Source: RUG14223 sp051881075 (GTDB taxonomy: Bacteria > Bacillota > Clostridia > Oscillospirales > Acutalibacteraceae). Taken from it: 21,337 nt of DNA. Position 1 is the first letter of the stretch. Each line of letters begins with the position of its first letter. Below are positions 1 through 6,561 of the stretch, piece after piece. The notes below the pieces were generated by a model. The model saw only the letters and a program-made list of their open reading frames with translations. It had not been told where the DNA came from and searched no databases. Location of the stretch: positions 1 to 21,337 of the forward strand of contig JBJEPE010000019.1 in the NCBI GenBank assembly GCA_051881075.1, given 5' to 3'. A program made the translations under genes and the position numbers.

Positions 1-156
1 TCCTTTGTCAGCGAGAAAAATACAAATGTGGAGGCTGTTCAGTTTGTGATTCAGACGGAAGCCGTGGAGATCGATGACGCAGAAACCGTCGCTCCGGTTG
101 TCAAAGAGGAGCTGACCTTCTGGCAGAAGATTTTAAGATTATTCGGATTATATTAA
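1..156 (+). CDS. C-terminal end of an unidentified protein (5' end outside window)
   Basis: Frame 1 is open from the first base to a TAA at 154-156, giving 51 residues. The segment is acidic and valine/glutamate rich (VEAVQFVIQTEAVEIDDAETV) and ends in a short aromatic, basic and hydrophobic tail (FWQKILRLFGLY). A strong hairpin begins two bases after the stop, which supports a true gene end. Amphipathic tails of this kind occur on secreted or surface proteins of ruminococci, but the fragment is too short to assign a family and no function is claimed. Confidence 0.7.
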   Translation, partial: SFVSEKNTNVEAVQFVIQTEAVEIDDAETVAPVVKEELTFWQKILRLFGLY

Positions 157-158
157 AG

Positions 159-195
159 AATAACGGCGGTGGGGATTCTCCCTACCGCCGTTATT
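159..195 (+). terminator. Strong intrinsic terminator after the first gene
   Basis: Arms AATAACGGCGGT (159-170) and ACCGCCGTTATT (184-195) are perfectly complementary. The stem continues inward through 171-175/179-183 (one G-T pair) to a TTC loop, about 17 pairs in all. The downstream T-run is weak, but the stem begins two bases after the stop codon. Near-symmetry means it could act on both strands. Confidence 0.85.
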
Positions 196-210
196 TCACT
201 TACAATTATA

Positions 211-522
211 TTATGCGACTATAAAAGTTACAGTTCTCTGTCTGATTAAGCCCTTCTTATCATTTGCCACCGTTGGAATTGCGGCGTTTTCTGCTATTCC
301 AACGGAGCTTTTTGTTTTTACGAATGAAGTATACCTTTCTTTTTTAGCTTGTCCTTCATCTTCGCAAGTCCTTTTTGGTAGATGTTTTACGCCGCTTCTG
401 CGTAATGTTGCAAACACTATATGATACTGACATCTATATGTTGAGTGTGCTGTTGTCTTTATTCCTTTTTGTTTTCCATTATCAATTTCCTCCTTGTATT
501 TTAGTAATGCGTCGCCAAACAC
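211..522 (-). pseudogene. Remnant of an IS200/IS605-type TnpA transposase
   Basis: An open frame of 103 codons reads through this stretch, but only residues about 24-37 (T-A-H-S-T-Y-R-C-Q-Y-H-I-V-F, roughly 412-453) look like a protein: this is the N-terminal strand of Y1 HUH transposases, which normally begin H-S-x-Y-R-C-x-Y-H-I-V-F-x-P-K-Y-R-R. What follows does not match, and no HUH motif or catalytic tyrosine is present. A second frame (380 down to a TAA at 318-320) reads Y-Q-K-G-L-A-K-M-K-D-K-L-K-K-K-G-I-L-H-S, like the tail of another basic protein, so at least one deletion or frameshift joined unrelated pieces. Upstream hairpins fit a decayed IS end. Inactive; confidence covers the IS200 assignment only. 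Confidence 0.55.
270..305 (+). terminator. Hairpin with T-rich tail inside the IS remnant
   Basis: CCGTTGGAAT (270-279) and ATTCCAACGG (296-305) form a perfect 10-bp stem, followed on the plus strand by a T-rich run (309-319). It has the form of a plus-strand intrinsic terminator, yet no plus-strand gene directly precedes it. It may be an insertion-sequence end structure or a second, fail-safe stop for the gene ending at 156. Confidence 0.5.
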
Positions 523-569
523 ATTTCTATTTTACATGGAGATTTTCTTTTGCTAAAGCTTTTTATCTT

Positions 570-611
570 CCCCCAGTTAAACTGAGGGTTTATTTTCACG
601 TCCTAAAGGAC
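570..611. repeat. Putative IS200-type left-end palindromes
   Basis: CCCCCAGTT (570-578) and AACTGAGGG (580-588) form an imperfect palindrome with one C/A mismatch; a real fold would need a larger loop. It is followed by GTCC-TAAA-GGAC (600-611). The palindromes lie 50-90 bases upstream of the TnpA-like start on the minus strand, where IS200/IS605 elements carry the subterminal hairpin bound by TnpA. The element boundaries were not determined. Confidence 0.4.
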
Positions 612-622
612 ATCAAATGTTT

Positions 623-653
623 GCCTGCTTTTATAATTAAAGTAAATGCAGGC
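623..653 (+). terminator. Hairpin with T-tract, terminator-like
   Basis: GCCTGC (623-628) pairs with GCAGGC (648-653) around an AT-rich loop and is followed by GATTTTTAATT. It could be a weak plus-strand terminator or the outer boundary of the IS remnant. Apart from this and the IS palindromes, 523-766 shows nothing recognisable. Confidence 0.35.
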
Positions 654-766
654 GATTTTTAATTATGTCACAGTATTAAAGTCGATTAATTATTAAACGT
701 ATTTATAAGTATCTAATACGTAAAAACGCTTATATCTTTTATACTTGCGTACAAAGATTATGAACT

Positions 767-1582
767 TTATTCTTCTAACCTAGTATTAATAGATGTGAGA
801 AGCTCCTGTTTATCCTCGTATAATGTAGAACTGAAAAATTCTGGCTTAATGTCATGCTTAAATGCCTCAATAACTCCCTTAGCAATGCGTAGCTGAGTTT
901 TAGCCTTTTCTATCTCCTGCTTTTCATTATAATAATCAACAAGACGCATGAGCATATCTATACAGCAATTAGCAGACAGATCCTTTTGCCTATGTGCGGC
1001 CTCGTACATATCATCCCCGTCAAGTAAGGTTGCGTCAAGCTCCAGCTTTGAAAAGTATATTTCCGGTATTTCTGCTATGGTCGATTTAGTAAGCTCATAC
1101 TCGCCCATAGCCTTATATGTTTCTGCCAATATACGAAGTGCGTCGTACTTAATATCATCATACTTGGTGCTTTCAATAAGCGTCTTGCACAGTGAAACTA
1201 CCTCAGCGTTTCTGTCCGGTGAACGCATGGTGTAAAGTAGATTATTCAGGATAATATCGTTACCCGGATAGCTTTTCAGTCCATTCCTTAATAACTGCTC
1301 TGCACTATACATATCTCCCTTTTTTCTCAGCTCATATGCTTCACGGCAGATTTTCATTACACTCTGTTCTATTTCAAACAAATTAAAGTCAAAAAGCTCA
1401 TCTGTAGAAACTCCAAAGAAAGAGGCTATAGCAGGTATAAGGGTGATATCGGGCATGGCTATTCCGTTTTCCCATTTGCTTACAGCCTGAAAGCTGACGG
1501 CAAGGTACTGTGCAAGTACCTCTTGTGATATATTTTTTTGCTTACGCAAGGATTTTATTTTTTCACCGATTTTAATTTCCAT
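767..1582 (-). CDS. XRE-family regulator with helical tetratricopeptide-like C-terminal domain
   Basis: This 271-residue cytoplasmic protein is probably a DNA-binding regulator. Residues 5-62 form a Cro/C1-type helix-turn-helix: I-G-E-K-I-K-S-L-R-K-Q, then N-I-S-Q-E-V-L-A-Q-Y-L and V-S-F-Q-A-V-S-K-W-E-N-G as turn and recognition helix, then P-D-I-T-L-I-P-A-I-A-S-F-F. Residues about 75-270 are all-helical with TPR-like pairs (A-E-Q-L-L-R-N-G-L; I-L-A-E-T-Y-K-A-M-G-E-Y), as in XRE proteins whose tail senses a peptide or partner. The ATG at 1580-1582 has an AAGGAG site 8-9 bases upstream that lies in the arm of a long hairpin. It stands alone, with its own promoter carrying a dyad, suggesting autoregulation. 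A decayed copy of its first codons and promoter lies at 4321-4490. The target is unknown. Confidence 0.88.
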   Translation of the reverse strand: MEIKIGEKIKSLRKQKNISQEVLAQYLAVSFQAVSKWENGIAMPDITLIPAIASFFGVSTDELFDFNLFEIEQSVMKICREAYELRKKGDMYSAEQLLRNGLKSYPGNDIILNNLLYTMRSPDRNAEVVSLCKTLIESTKYDDIKYDALRILAETYKAMGEYELTKSTIAEIPEIYFSKLELDATLLDGDDMYEAAHRQKDLSANCCIDMLMRLVDYYNEKQEIEKAKTQLRIAKGVIEAFKHDIKPEFFSSTLYEDKQELLTSINTRLEE

Positions 1583-1589
1583 AAAATTA

Positions 1590-1641
1590 TCTCCTTATAA
1601 TAAAATCAGACGGCGCCCTCTGTAATTTTATTATAAGGAGA
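1590..1641 (-). promoter_or_regulatory. Long leader hairpin covering the ribosome site of the XRE gene
   Basis: TCTCCTTATAATAAAAT (1590-1606) and its exact complement (1625-1641) form a 17-bp stem. After a two-base bulge it continues as CAGA/TCTG around a GGCGCC palindrome. On the minus-strand transcript the AAGGAGA ribosome site of the XRE gene lies in the start-proximal arm and would be paired with TCTCCTT. A 9-bp direct repeat, ATTTTAATT, flanks the segment (1569-1577 and 1642-1650). It could be a translational control hairpin or a DNA operator. Confidence 0.7.
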
Positions 1642-1654
1642 ATTTTAATTCTTT

Positions 1655-1684
1655 ACAATAACCGAGCTGTTGAGAATTTTTCAA
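1655..1684 (-). promoter_or_regulatory. Promoter of the XRE gene with overlapping dyad
   Basis: On the minus strand TTGAAA (1679-1684) and TATTGT (1655-1660) are 18 bases apart. A dyad GTTGA-N7-TCAAC (1669-1685) overlaps the -35 box and is a possible operator. Both boxes and the dyad recur in the decayed copy near 4432-4461, which supports their importance. Bases 1686-1775 show nothing else recognisable. Confidence 0.55.
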
Positions 1685-1775
1685 CCAATGATTGAACGGC
1701 TTGCTGATATGGCAAAATAAATCCTGTTATACACAATCGGTCTTAAAAGACCAATGTAATGCTGCATAAATACTC

Positions 1776-3104
1776 TTACTTTTCTTCCATAACGCTCATA
1801 TATGCCGGACGAATAATCTTATCCATACATATCAATTCCTCCATACGGTGTGCACTCCAGCCTACAATACGGGCAATAGCGAACATTGCCGTATAAAGTT
1901 CTTGAGGTATACCGAGCATATCATAAACAAATCCGCTGTAAAAATCCACATTGGGGCTTACACCCTTAAAAATGCGCCGCTTACGGGCAATGATTTGCGG
2001 GGCAAGCTCTTCGATATTTTCGTATAACTGTAAATCGTTCTTTCTGCCTTTTTCTGCGGCAAGCTGCTGTACATAACTCTTGAAAACACGTTCTCTGGGA
2101 TCGGAAAGCGAATATACCGCATGACCCATGCCGTAAATAAGTCCTTTTTTGTCAAAGGCTTCTTTATCAACTATCTTAGTCAGATAGGCTTCAACTTCAT
2201 CTTTATCCGCATAGTCTTTTACATTCGCACGGATATCAGCCATCATTTCCATTACTTTAATGTTTGCGCCTCCGTGCTTGGGGCCCTTCAGTGACGACAT
2301 TGCTGCCGCTATAGTAGAGTAGGTGTCCGAACCGGAAGAAGTGACAACACGGGTAGTAAAAGTCGAGTTATTACCTCCGCCGTGCTCCATATGGAGAATC
2401 AAAGCAGTATCCAGAACCTTAGCTTCCGTTGTTGTGTAGGTTTGATCAGGACGAAGCATCATAAGCAGATTTTCTGCTGTAGATAAATCAGGATCGGGAC
2501 GGTGGATAAACATACTGTCCATGTTTTCATAATAGTTATATGCGTGATATCCGTATACCGCCAACAAAGGAAATTCACTGATAAGCTGGATACACTGTCG
2601 CAAGGAGTTGCTGACAGAGGTATCTTTAGCCGTTTTGTCGTAAGACGCCAGTGTTAAAATACTGCGCGTCATTGAATTCATAATATCATTGCTGGGAGCC
2701 TTCATTATAACATCCCTTGTAAAATTTGTCGGAAGCGTACGGCACTCTCCGACAAGCCGGGCAAACTTGCGCTGTTCCTCCGCATTCGGAAGCTCTCCCA
2801 TAAGCAAAAGATAAGAAATTTTCTCGAAGCCCATTTCATCAGCTCCGAGATCATCAATCAGTTTTTCAACCCGATATCCACGATACCACAGCTCACCGTC
2901 GCAGGGAGTTTTCTTTCCGTCAATCACTTTTGAAGAAACTATCTTCGATATATTGGTAAGCCCTGCAAGAACGCCTTTTCCGTTTTCATCACGAAGTCCT
3001 TTGTTTACACCGTATTCGTCATACAGCCTGGGAGCGATATTATCGTTTTTTCTGCAAATACTTTCTTTCTCTGTGGCATAGCTGTTTATACTTTCATATA
3101 TCAC
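1776..3104 (-). CDS. gltA: Citrate synthase
   Basis: Condenses acetyl-CoA with oxaloacetate to citrate in the cytoplasm, feeding the oxidative TCA branch towards 2-oxoglutarate and glutamate. The 442 residues match the usual family length of 370-450. Visible family motifs are L-H-M-E-H-G-G-G-N-N-S-T-F (238-249), G-P-K-H-G-G-A-N (274-281), G-M-G-H-A-V-Y with the conserved catalytic histidine (H328), and V-S-P-N-V-D-F-Y-S-G with the catalytic aspartate (D387). The N-terminal ~45 residues (R-L-Y-D-E-Y-G-V-N-K-G-L-R-D) resemble clostridial citrate synthases. The start is GTG (3102-3104) with AAGGAG nine bases upstream, and the first 11 bases overlap the end of a MarR gene, so translation is probably coupled. 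Last gene of a three-gene unit; control by two MarR proteins is unusual for this enzyme. Confidence 0.95.
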   Translation of the reverse strand: MIYESINSYATEKESICRKNDNIAPRLYDEYGVNKGLRDENGKGVLAGLTNISKIVSSKVIDGKKTPCDGELWYRGYRVEKLIDDLGADEMGFEKISYLLLMGELPNAEEQRKFARLVGECRTLPTNFTRDVIMKAPSNDIMNSMTRSILTLASYDKTAKDTSVSNSLRQCIQLISEFPLLAVYGYHAYNYYENMDSMFIHRPDPDLSTAENLLMMLRPDQTYTTTEAKVLDTALILHMEHGGGNNSTFTTRVVTSSGSDTYSTIAAAMSSLKGPKHGGANIKVMEMMADIRANVKDYADKDEVEAYLTKIVDKEAFDKKGLIYGMGHAVYSLSDPRERVFKSYVQQLAAEKGRKNDLQLYENIEELAPQIIARKRRIFKGVSPNVDFYSGFVYDMLGIPQELYTAMFAIARIVGWSAHRMEELICMDKIIRPAYMSVMEEK

Positions 3105-3582
3105 TCAAGTCATCTCCTTCGCTGTTTAGTTCTGAATCCATTATTTTTTCAAGCTCTATCATAAGCTGCAATAAGGTTGCCATATTATCGTTACCGAATT
3201 TTTCGATAACTCTCCCGTAATACTCTTTAAGAAAGCTTTGTTGTTTTTCCATTAGTCTAATACCGGAATCAGTAATAGTGATGTAGGTGCCATCGCTACC
3301 GTCTCCGTCGTGTGACCAAGACACCAGTCCTTTATCTCTTAGATTTCCAACCATTTTTGATGCCTTGGGAATAGTAAGGCGTAATTCATCTGCGATATCC
3401 TTTAGATAAGTTCTGCCGGTATCGTTGTTTTTCTCATTAATGGAATTTGATATCCTGTGCAGCGCAATGTACTCCGGAATTGAAACATCCTTAAATAGAT
3501 TTTGCGCCTGTCCTTGATTCAGCATATACCTATGATAAGTAAGCTCGTGGGTCAGTTCGATAAGATTCTTAAATTCGTGCAT
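3094..3582 (-). CDS. MarR-family regulator, second gene of the citrate synthase operon
   Basis: A 162-residue winged-helix protein. The N-terminal helices (about 1-45) fit MarR dimerisation helices. Residues ~60-100 give the helix-turn-helix and wing (Y-L-K-D-I-A-D-E-L-R-L-T-I-P-K-A-S-K-M-V-G-N-L-R-D-K-G-L-V-S-W, then D-G-D-G-S-D-G-T-Y-I-T-I-T-D-S-G). The wing is acidic and lacks the usual D-x-R-R arginines, so DNA contact may differ from classic MarR. The ATG at 3580-3582 has a strong AAGGAGGAG site. It overlaps the preceding MarR gene by 14 bases and citrate synthase by 11, so the three are co-transcribed and probably translationally coupled. The ligand cannot be read from the sequence; a citrate, acyl-CoA or redox signal is only conjecture. 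Confidence 0.85.
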   Translation of the reverse strand: MHEFKNLIELTHELTYHRYMLNQGQAQNLFKDVSIPEYIALHRISNSINEKNNDTGRTYLKDIADELRLTIPKASKMVGNLRDKGLVSWSHDGDGSDGTYITITDSGIRLMEKQQSFLKEYYGRVIEKFGNDNMATLLQLMIELEKIMDSELNSEGDDLSDI

Positions 3583-4039
3583 GCTGTCGTTCTCCTCCTT
3601 TTGAATTAAACTTTTCTTTCAAATACTCATTTGCATTGTCATTCATTCTCTTGATGTAATCTCTGAATGTTTTTTTCTCTTCTTCGGTAAAGCCCCGAGA
3701 AATAACCGTCAAAAATTGCTCCTGTACCCGTTTGCCCTCTTTTACGATTTCTGAAGAATTATCACATAAATGCAGATGTATTGTGCGGCGGTTATCACCC
3801 TCATATTTTCCGTGCAGATATCCTCTTTCTGAAAGATCCCGAACCGATGCGGATACATGGGACTTGGTTATTTTAAGCTTTTCCACAATGTCCGACGCCG
3901 TATCATAACAGGTATTGTTCGCCAAAAAAAGCAATACAAGCATTTCTGTCATGGTGAGGTTGTATTTTGAACAAATGGGATTAAAGAGCGCCGCATACAA
4001 TTCTCTGTTTACATATAAGTTGTCAATAATATCGTCCAT
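3569..4039 (-). CDS. MarR-family regulator, first gene of the citrate synthase operon
   Basis: A 156-residue winged-helix regulator with the canonical layout: helix-turn-helix at ~48-75 (T-A-S-D-I-V-E-K-L-K-I-T-K-S-H-V-S-A-S-V-R-D-L) and a wing with G-D-N-R-R-T-I-H-L (about 81-89), which includes the DNA-contacting arginines. It resembles the regulator at 7913-8353 along its length (L-F-L-A-N-N-x-x-Y-x-x-A-x-D-I-V; R-R-x-T-I; F-x-x-G-x-T-E-x-E), so the two are paralogues. The ATG at 4037-4039 follows GGGATGAG. Its own promoter carries a TTGTTC-type dyad, implying autorepression of the whole operon. The second regulator in the operon is much less similar. Confidence 0.88.
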   Translation of the reverse strand: MDDIIDNLYVNRELYAALFNPICSKYNLTMTEMLVLLFLANNTCYDTASDIVEKLKITKSHVSASVRDLSERGYLHGKYEGDNRRTIHLHLCDNSSEIVKEGKRVQEQFLTVISRGFTEEEKKTFRDYIKRMNDNANEYLKEKFNSKGGERQHARI

Positions 4040-4077
4040 AATTTCTCATCCCTAAATAAAGTTTTCTAACGAACAGT

Positions 4078-4124
4078 TTGTTTTTGAACAATTATATTAT
4101 ACACAACCTTTTGAGCAAATTCAA
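4078..4124 (-). promoter_or_regulatory. Promoter and probable MarR operator of the citrate synthase operon
   Basis: On the minus strand TTGAAT (4119-4124) and TATAAT (4096-4101) are 17 bases apart. Just downstream, around the expected start site, is the dyad TTGTT-N4-AACAA (4078-4091) and a further GTTC half-site (4071-4074). The GTTCAAA half-site also occurs at the promoter of the paralogous MarR gene at 7849-7868. Confidence 0.65.
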
Positions 4125-4320
4125 TCAATCTCTGTCAAATGTTATAAAAAGTTTACAGTCTGCTCAAAATTGGGCGATATTTACTTATAAAAAATTTTTG
4201 CTGCAAGCTTTAAATGCTTTAGTTCGACATTTTTCTGTTTCTTGGTTTAAAATTGTTTTGTAAGCAATATATCACATGGATCGATTAGCTCACAATTTTC
4301 TTAACTATGGGAACCTCAGT

Positions 4321-4490
4321 ATTCCTATTTGATTACAGCCTGAAAACCGACGGAAAGGTACTGTGCAAGTACCTCTTGTAATATATTTTTTGCTTACACA
4401 AGGATTTTATTTTTCACCGTTTTTGTTTTTTAGAATAACCGATACGTTGAGGTTTTTTCAACCAATGATTGAGCGTCTTGCGGATACGGT
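4321..4490 (-). pseudogene. Decayed copy of the start and promoter of the XRE regulator gene
   Basis: This stretch is co-linear and strongly similar to 1461-1710. Shared tracts include AAGGTACTGTGCAAGTACCT (4356-4375) and TTTTTTCAACCAATGATTGA, plus the -35/-10 pair (TTGAAA 4456-4461, TATTCT 4432-4437, spacing 18 in both). It lacks about 73 bases corresponding to 1569-1650, which held the start codon, ribosome site and leader hairpin. The loss is what a deletion between the two ATTTTAATT repeats of the intact copy would give. The reading frame is also shifted. It cannot be expressed as a protein. Confidence 0.8.
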
Positions 4491-4521
4491 AAGCATTTAT
4501 TAGTAAAAGCCAAAAATTTAC

Positions 4522-4568
4522 TTGACAAGTTCAGACTATTGTGATAGTATAGACTATAGAAATAGTCT
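4522..4568 (+). promoter_or_regulatory. Promoter and tandem BlaI-type operators
   Basis: TTGACA (4522-4527) and TAGTAT (4545-4550) are 17 bases apart. Two similar dyads follow one another: AGACTAT-N4-ATAGTAT (4533-4550), covering the -10 box, and AGACTAT-N4-ATAGTCT (4551-4568), covering the likely start site. Two adjacent 18-bp sites are what a dimeric BlaI/MecI repressor acting on its own operon would need. The sequence is not the staphylococcal TACA/TGTA box. The ribosome site AGGAGGTG follows at 4569. Confidence 0.75.
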
Positions 4569-4580
4569 AGGAGGTGCAAT

Positions 4581-4937
4581 ATGCAAAACAAACTGTTTGA
4601 CAGCGAGGCTAAGATCATGGAAATAATATGGGCAAGGGGATCGCTGCCTGCTAAGGAGATAAGCCTGATAGCGGCAGACTATATCGGCTGGAATAAAAAC
4701 ACTACATATACAGTTCTCAAAAAGCTTGAAGCGAAGGGCTTTATACGCCGTGACGATCCCGGTTTCATGTGTACGGCGCTTGTATCTCAGGAGCAAATAC
4801 AAAAGCAGGAGGCAAAGTCACTTTTGCAAAAAGTATTCGGTGGGTCACGCCGAGCCTTGTTTTCCGCATTGCTGGAGGATGAGCAGCTATCTGAGAGTGA
4901 GCTTGAAGAATTGCGTGATTTAATAGAAAATAGGTGA
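4581..4937 (+). CDS. blaI: BlaI/MecI-family repressor
   Basis: A 118-residue repressor of typical family length (~120). The N-terminal winged helix opens with the family signature L-F-D-S-E-A-K-I-M-E-I-I-W (5-17), then the recognition region W-N-K-N-T-T-Y-T-V-L-K-K-L-E-A-K-G-F-I-R-R (37-57). In known BlaI/MecI proteins this T-T-V-x-T-x-L-x-R-L-x-x-K-G helix contacts the operator. The C-terminal helices (about 70-118, with L-S-E-S-E-L-E-E-L-R-D-L-I) provide dimerisation, and the region linking the two is where BlaR1-type signalling triggers cleavage. The stop overlaps the upstream GTG of the protease gene. The gene follows its own tandem operators, so it probably represses the four genes 4581-7533. 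Whether beta-lactams are the inducer is doubtful, since no beta-lactamase or penicillin-binding gene is present. Confidence 0.92.
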   Translation: MQNKLFDSEAKIMEIIWARGSLPAKEISLIAADYIGWNKNTTYTVLKKLEAKGFIRRDDPGFMCTALVSQEQIQKQEAKSLLQKVFGGSRRALFSALLEDEQLSESELEELRDLIENR

Positions 4938-4942
4938 TTGTC

Positions 4943-5857
4943 ATGCTTGCAGAGGTATTTTATTGGGTATTCAATATGAGCATTACCGCTGTAATTACGG
5001 GTCTTATCATACTTCTTATCAGGGCTATAAAAAGAATACCACGAAGAGTGACGGTTTTACTGTGGATAGTACCGTTTTTCCGTATGCTTATACCTATCGG
5101 AATAAACAGTCGGTACAGCGTTATGGCATTTATATCACGCTTTGCTACCCGCACGGTAACAGTATATAAGACTGTAAGCAACATAGAAATATCTATGTTA
5201 AACGGCGTAATGGCGGCAGACAGCTATTTTCCCATTACATACAAAACTAATGTACTGGATAAGGTGTTTGATGTGTCATCATTTATATGGATAACCGTAG
5301 CATTGGCAATAACGATTACACTATGGGTGATATACTGTACAACAATGCACGAAATAAAGGATTCAAATCACTATAAGGATAATGTCTACTTTTCAGATAA
5401 GCTCCAGTCGCCTGCCGTATATGGTATATTTAAGCCCAGAATAGTCCTTCCTATGCAATATAAGGATAAGGACATAAAGTATATCTTGATGCACGAAAAT
5501 ACGCACATACGCAGAAAAGACAACCTTTGGCGAATGATTGCTTTTATGATAACGGCAATGCACTGGTTTAATCCGCTTGCGTGGCTGTTCTTAAAGCTGT
5601 TTTTGGCGGATATGGAGCTTGCCTGTGATGAGTGCGTACTGACAAAGTGCAGTAAAGAGCAAGCAAAGGAATATGCTTTGTGTTTAATAGATATTAAGGA
5701 TAATAAAAGTGTATTTGCCTCTTCCTTTGGCGGAGCTAAAATACGGACAAGGATTGAAAATATATTGTCATTTAAGAAGATGACGTGGATATCGGTACTG
5801 GGTTTTTCATTATTGGTAATTACAATAATTTTTGAACTATTGACAAACGCAGGATGA
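4943..5857 (+). CDS. blaR1: BlaR1/MecR1-like M56 membrane metalloprotease without sensor domain
   Basis: A membrane zinc protease that in characterised systems is activated by a signal and leads to removal of the partner BlaI repressor. Hydrophobic segments lie at about 5-28, 36-52 and 112-132, with a C-terminal segment at 282-301. The gluzincin motif H-E-N-T-H is at 184-188, followed by M-E-L-A-C-D-E (224-230), which supplies the third zinc ligand. The region T-A-M-H-W-F-N-P-L-A-W (204-214) is diagnostic of family M56. At ~304 residues it ends soon after the last membrane segment, whereas BlaR1/MecR1 (~585-600 residues) carry an extracellular penicillin-sensing domain. ATG 4943 is preferred because AGGTGA lies five bases before it; an in-frame GTG at 4934 would add three residues. 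Confidence 0.85.
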   Translation: MLAEVFYWVFNMSITAVITGLIILLIRAIKRIPRRVTVLLWIVPFFRMLIPIGINSRYSVMAFISRFATRTVTVYKTVSNIEISMLNGVMAADSYFPITYKTNVLDKVFDVSSFIWITVALAITITLWVIYCTTMHEIKDSNHYKDNVYFSDKLQSPAVYGIFKPRIVLPMQYKDKDIKYILMHENTHIRRKDNLWRMIAFMITAMHWFNPLAWLFLKLFLADMELACDECVLTKCSKEQAKEYALCLIDIKDNKSVFASSFGGAKIRTRIENILSFKKMTWISVLGFSLLVITIIFELLTNAG

Positions 5858-5871
5858 AAGGAATCATAAAC

Positions 5872-6546
5872 ATGAAAAAGGCTATTTCTTTATTATTAAC
5901 CGTTTTGCTTGCTGTTTTTAGTGCTTCATGTAAGCAACAAACAGAGCAAGAACAACCGCAAGATGAAACAAAAATCGCTGTGCAAACACCCGATACACCT
6001 GCCCCTATGATAGATGATTATCAGTTTGCACCAACCGAAATTTTTGAAATATTATATACGGCCGACGAAGCATTGGCGGTTTGCAAGCAAAATCAGGTAG
6101 TCGTTTTTGAAGATGGAAAATGCACCTACGGAAAGGATGTCTGGAATTCATTTTATCAATGTGTAGAGCAGGGCAAGCCGTCATCTGTTATCTGCGGTCA
6201 CTACTATACGCTTGATAAGGATATGGTAAGCTACTCGCTGTATAGGCAAGAAAAGGATAATTACCCTATGCTTTACTTATACTTAGTTGAATATGACGGA
6301 AACATATTCAACTTTACCTGTCGTCTTAGCTCAGAAAAGGATATAGAACAAAAAGAAAGCTATAAATATCTAAAACACTATACAGGCAAAAACGGATCGA
6401 CGCATAAATATAAGAATTATGATGAATATATGCTTGTTGACGATGCATCGGTCACACGTGAGCAAATAATGTCTGAAATGCTGGGCATTTGGATAGAAGG
6501 AGTGAATACGGCACATCATACCGTATATATTGACTACTTTGATTAA
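5872..6546 (+). CDS. Lipoprotein of unknown function in the BlaI operon
   Basis: A predicted secreted lipoprotein of 224 residues. From ATG 5872 it reads M-K-K-A-I-S-L-L-L-T-V-L-L-A-V-F-S-A-S-C: two lysines, a hydrophobic core and a lipobox (S-A-S-C), so Cys20 would be acylated. A Q/E/P-rich tether (Q-T-E-Q-E-Q-P-Q-D-E) leads into a mixed alpha/beta domain rich in Tyr and Asp, for which I recognise no family. An ATG at 5854 overlaps the stop of the protease gene and would add six residues; AAAGGA before 5872 and the compact signal sequence favour the later start. Its position behind a protease without a sensor domain makes it a candidate for the external sensing or effector component, but this is inference. 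Confidence 0.8.
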   Translation: MKKAISLLLTVLLAVFSASCKQQTEQEQPQDETKIAVQTPDTPAPMIDDYQFAPTEIFEILYTADEALAVCKQNQVVVFEDGKCTYGKDVWNSFYQCVEQGKPSSVICGHYYTLDKDMVSYSLYRQEKDNYPMLYLYLVEYDGNIFNFTCRLSSEKDIEQKESYKYLKHYTGKNGSTHKYKNYDEYMLVDDASVTREQIMSEMLGIWIEGVNTAHHTVYIDYFD

Positions 6547-6561
6547 GGAGATGAGGTCATA

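Noticed and set aside
375..662. 95-codon plus-strand open frame over the IS remnant
   Set aside because: It is antisense to the TnpA-like segment and runs through the end palindromes and hairpin; no protein-like features.
948..1235. Serine-rich plus-strand open frame
   Set aside because: Antisense shadow of the XRE gene; similar shadows occur over lysS and greA and have no start signals.
4078..4263. 61-codon plus-strand open frame
   Set aside because: It starts inside the promoter and operator of the minus-strand marR operon, has no ribosome site, and its product looks like random AT-rich translation.
4934..4942. GTG as the start of the M56 protease
   Set aside because: It would overlap the blaI stop, but the AGGTGA motif is well placed for the ATG at 4943, not for the GTG. 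It cannot be fully excluded.
4581..5857. Beta-lactam resistance locus
   Set aside because: There is no beta-lactamase or penicillin-binding protein gene, and the protease lacks the sensor domain, so only the regulator families are claimed.
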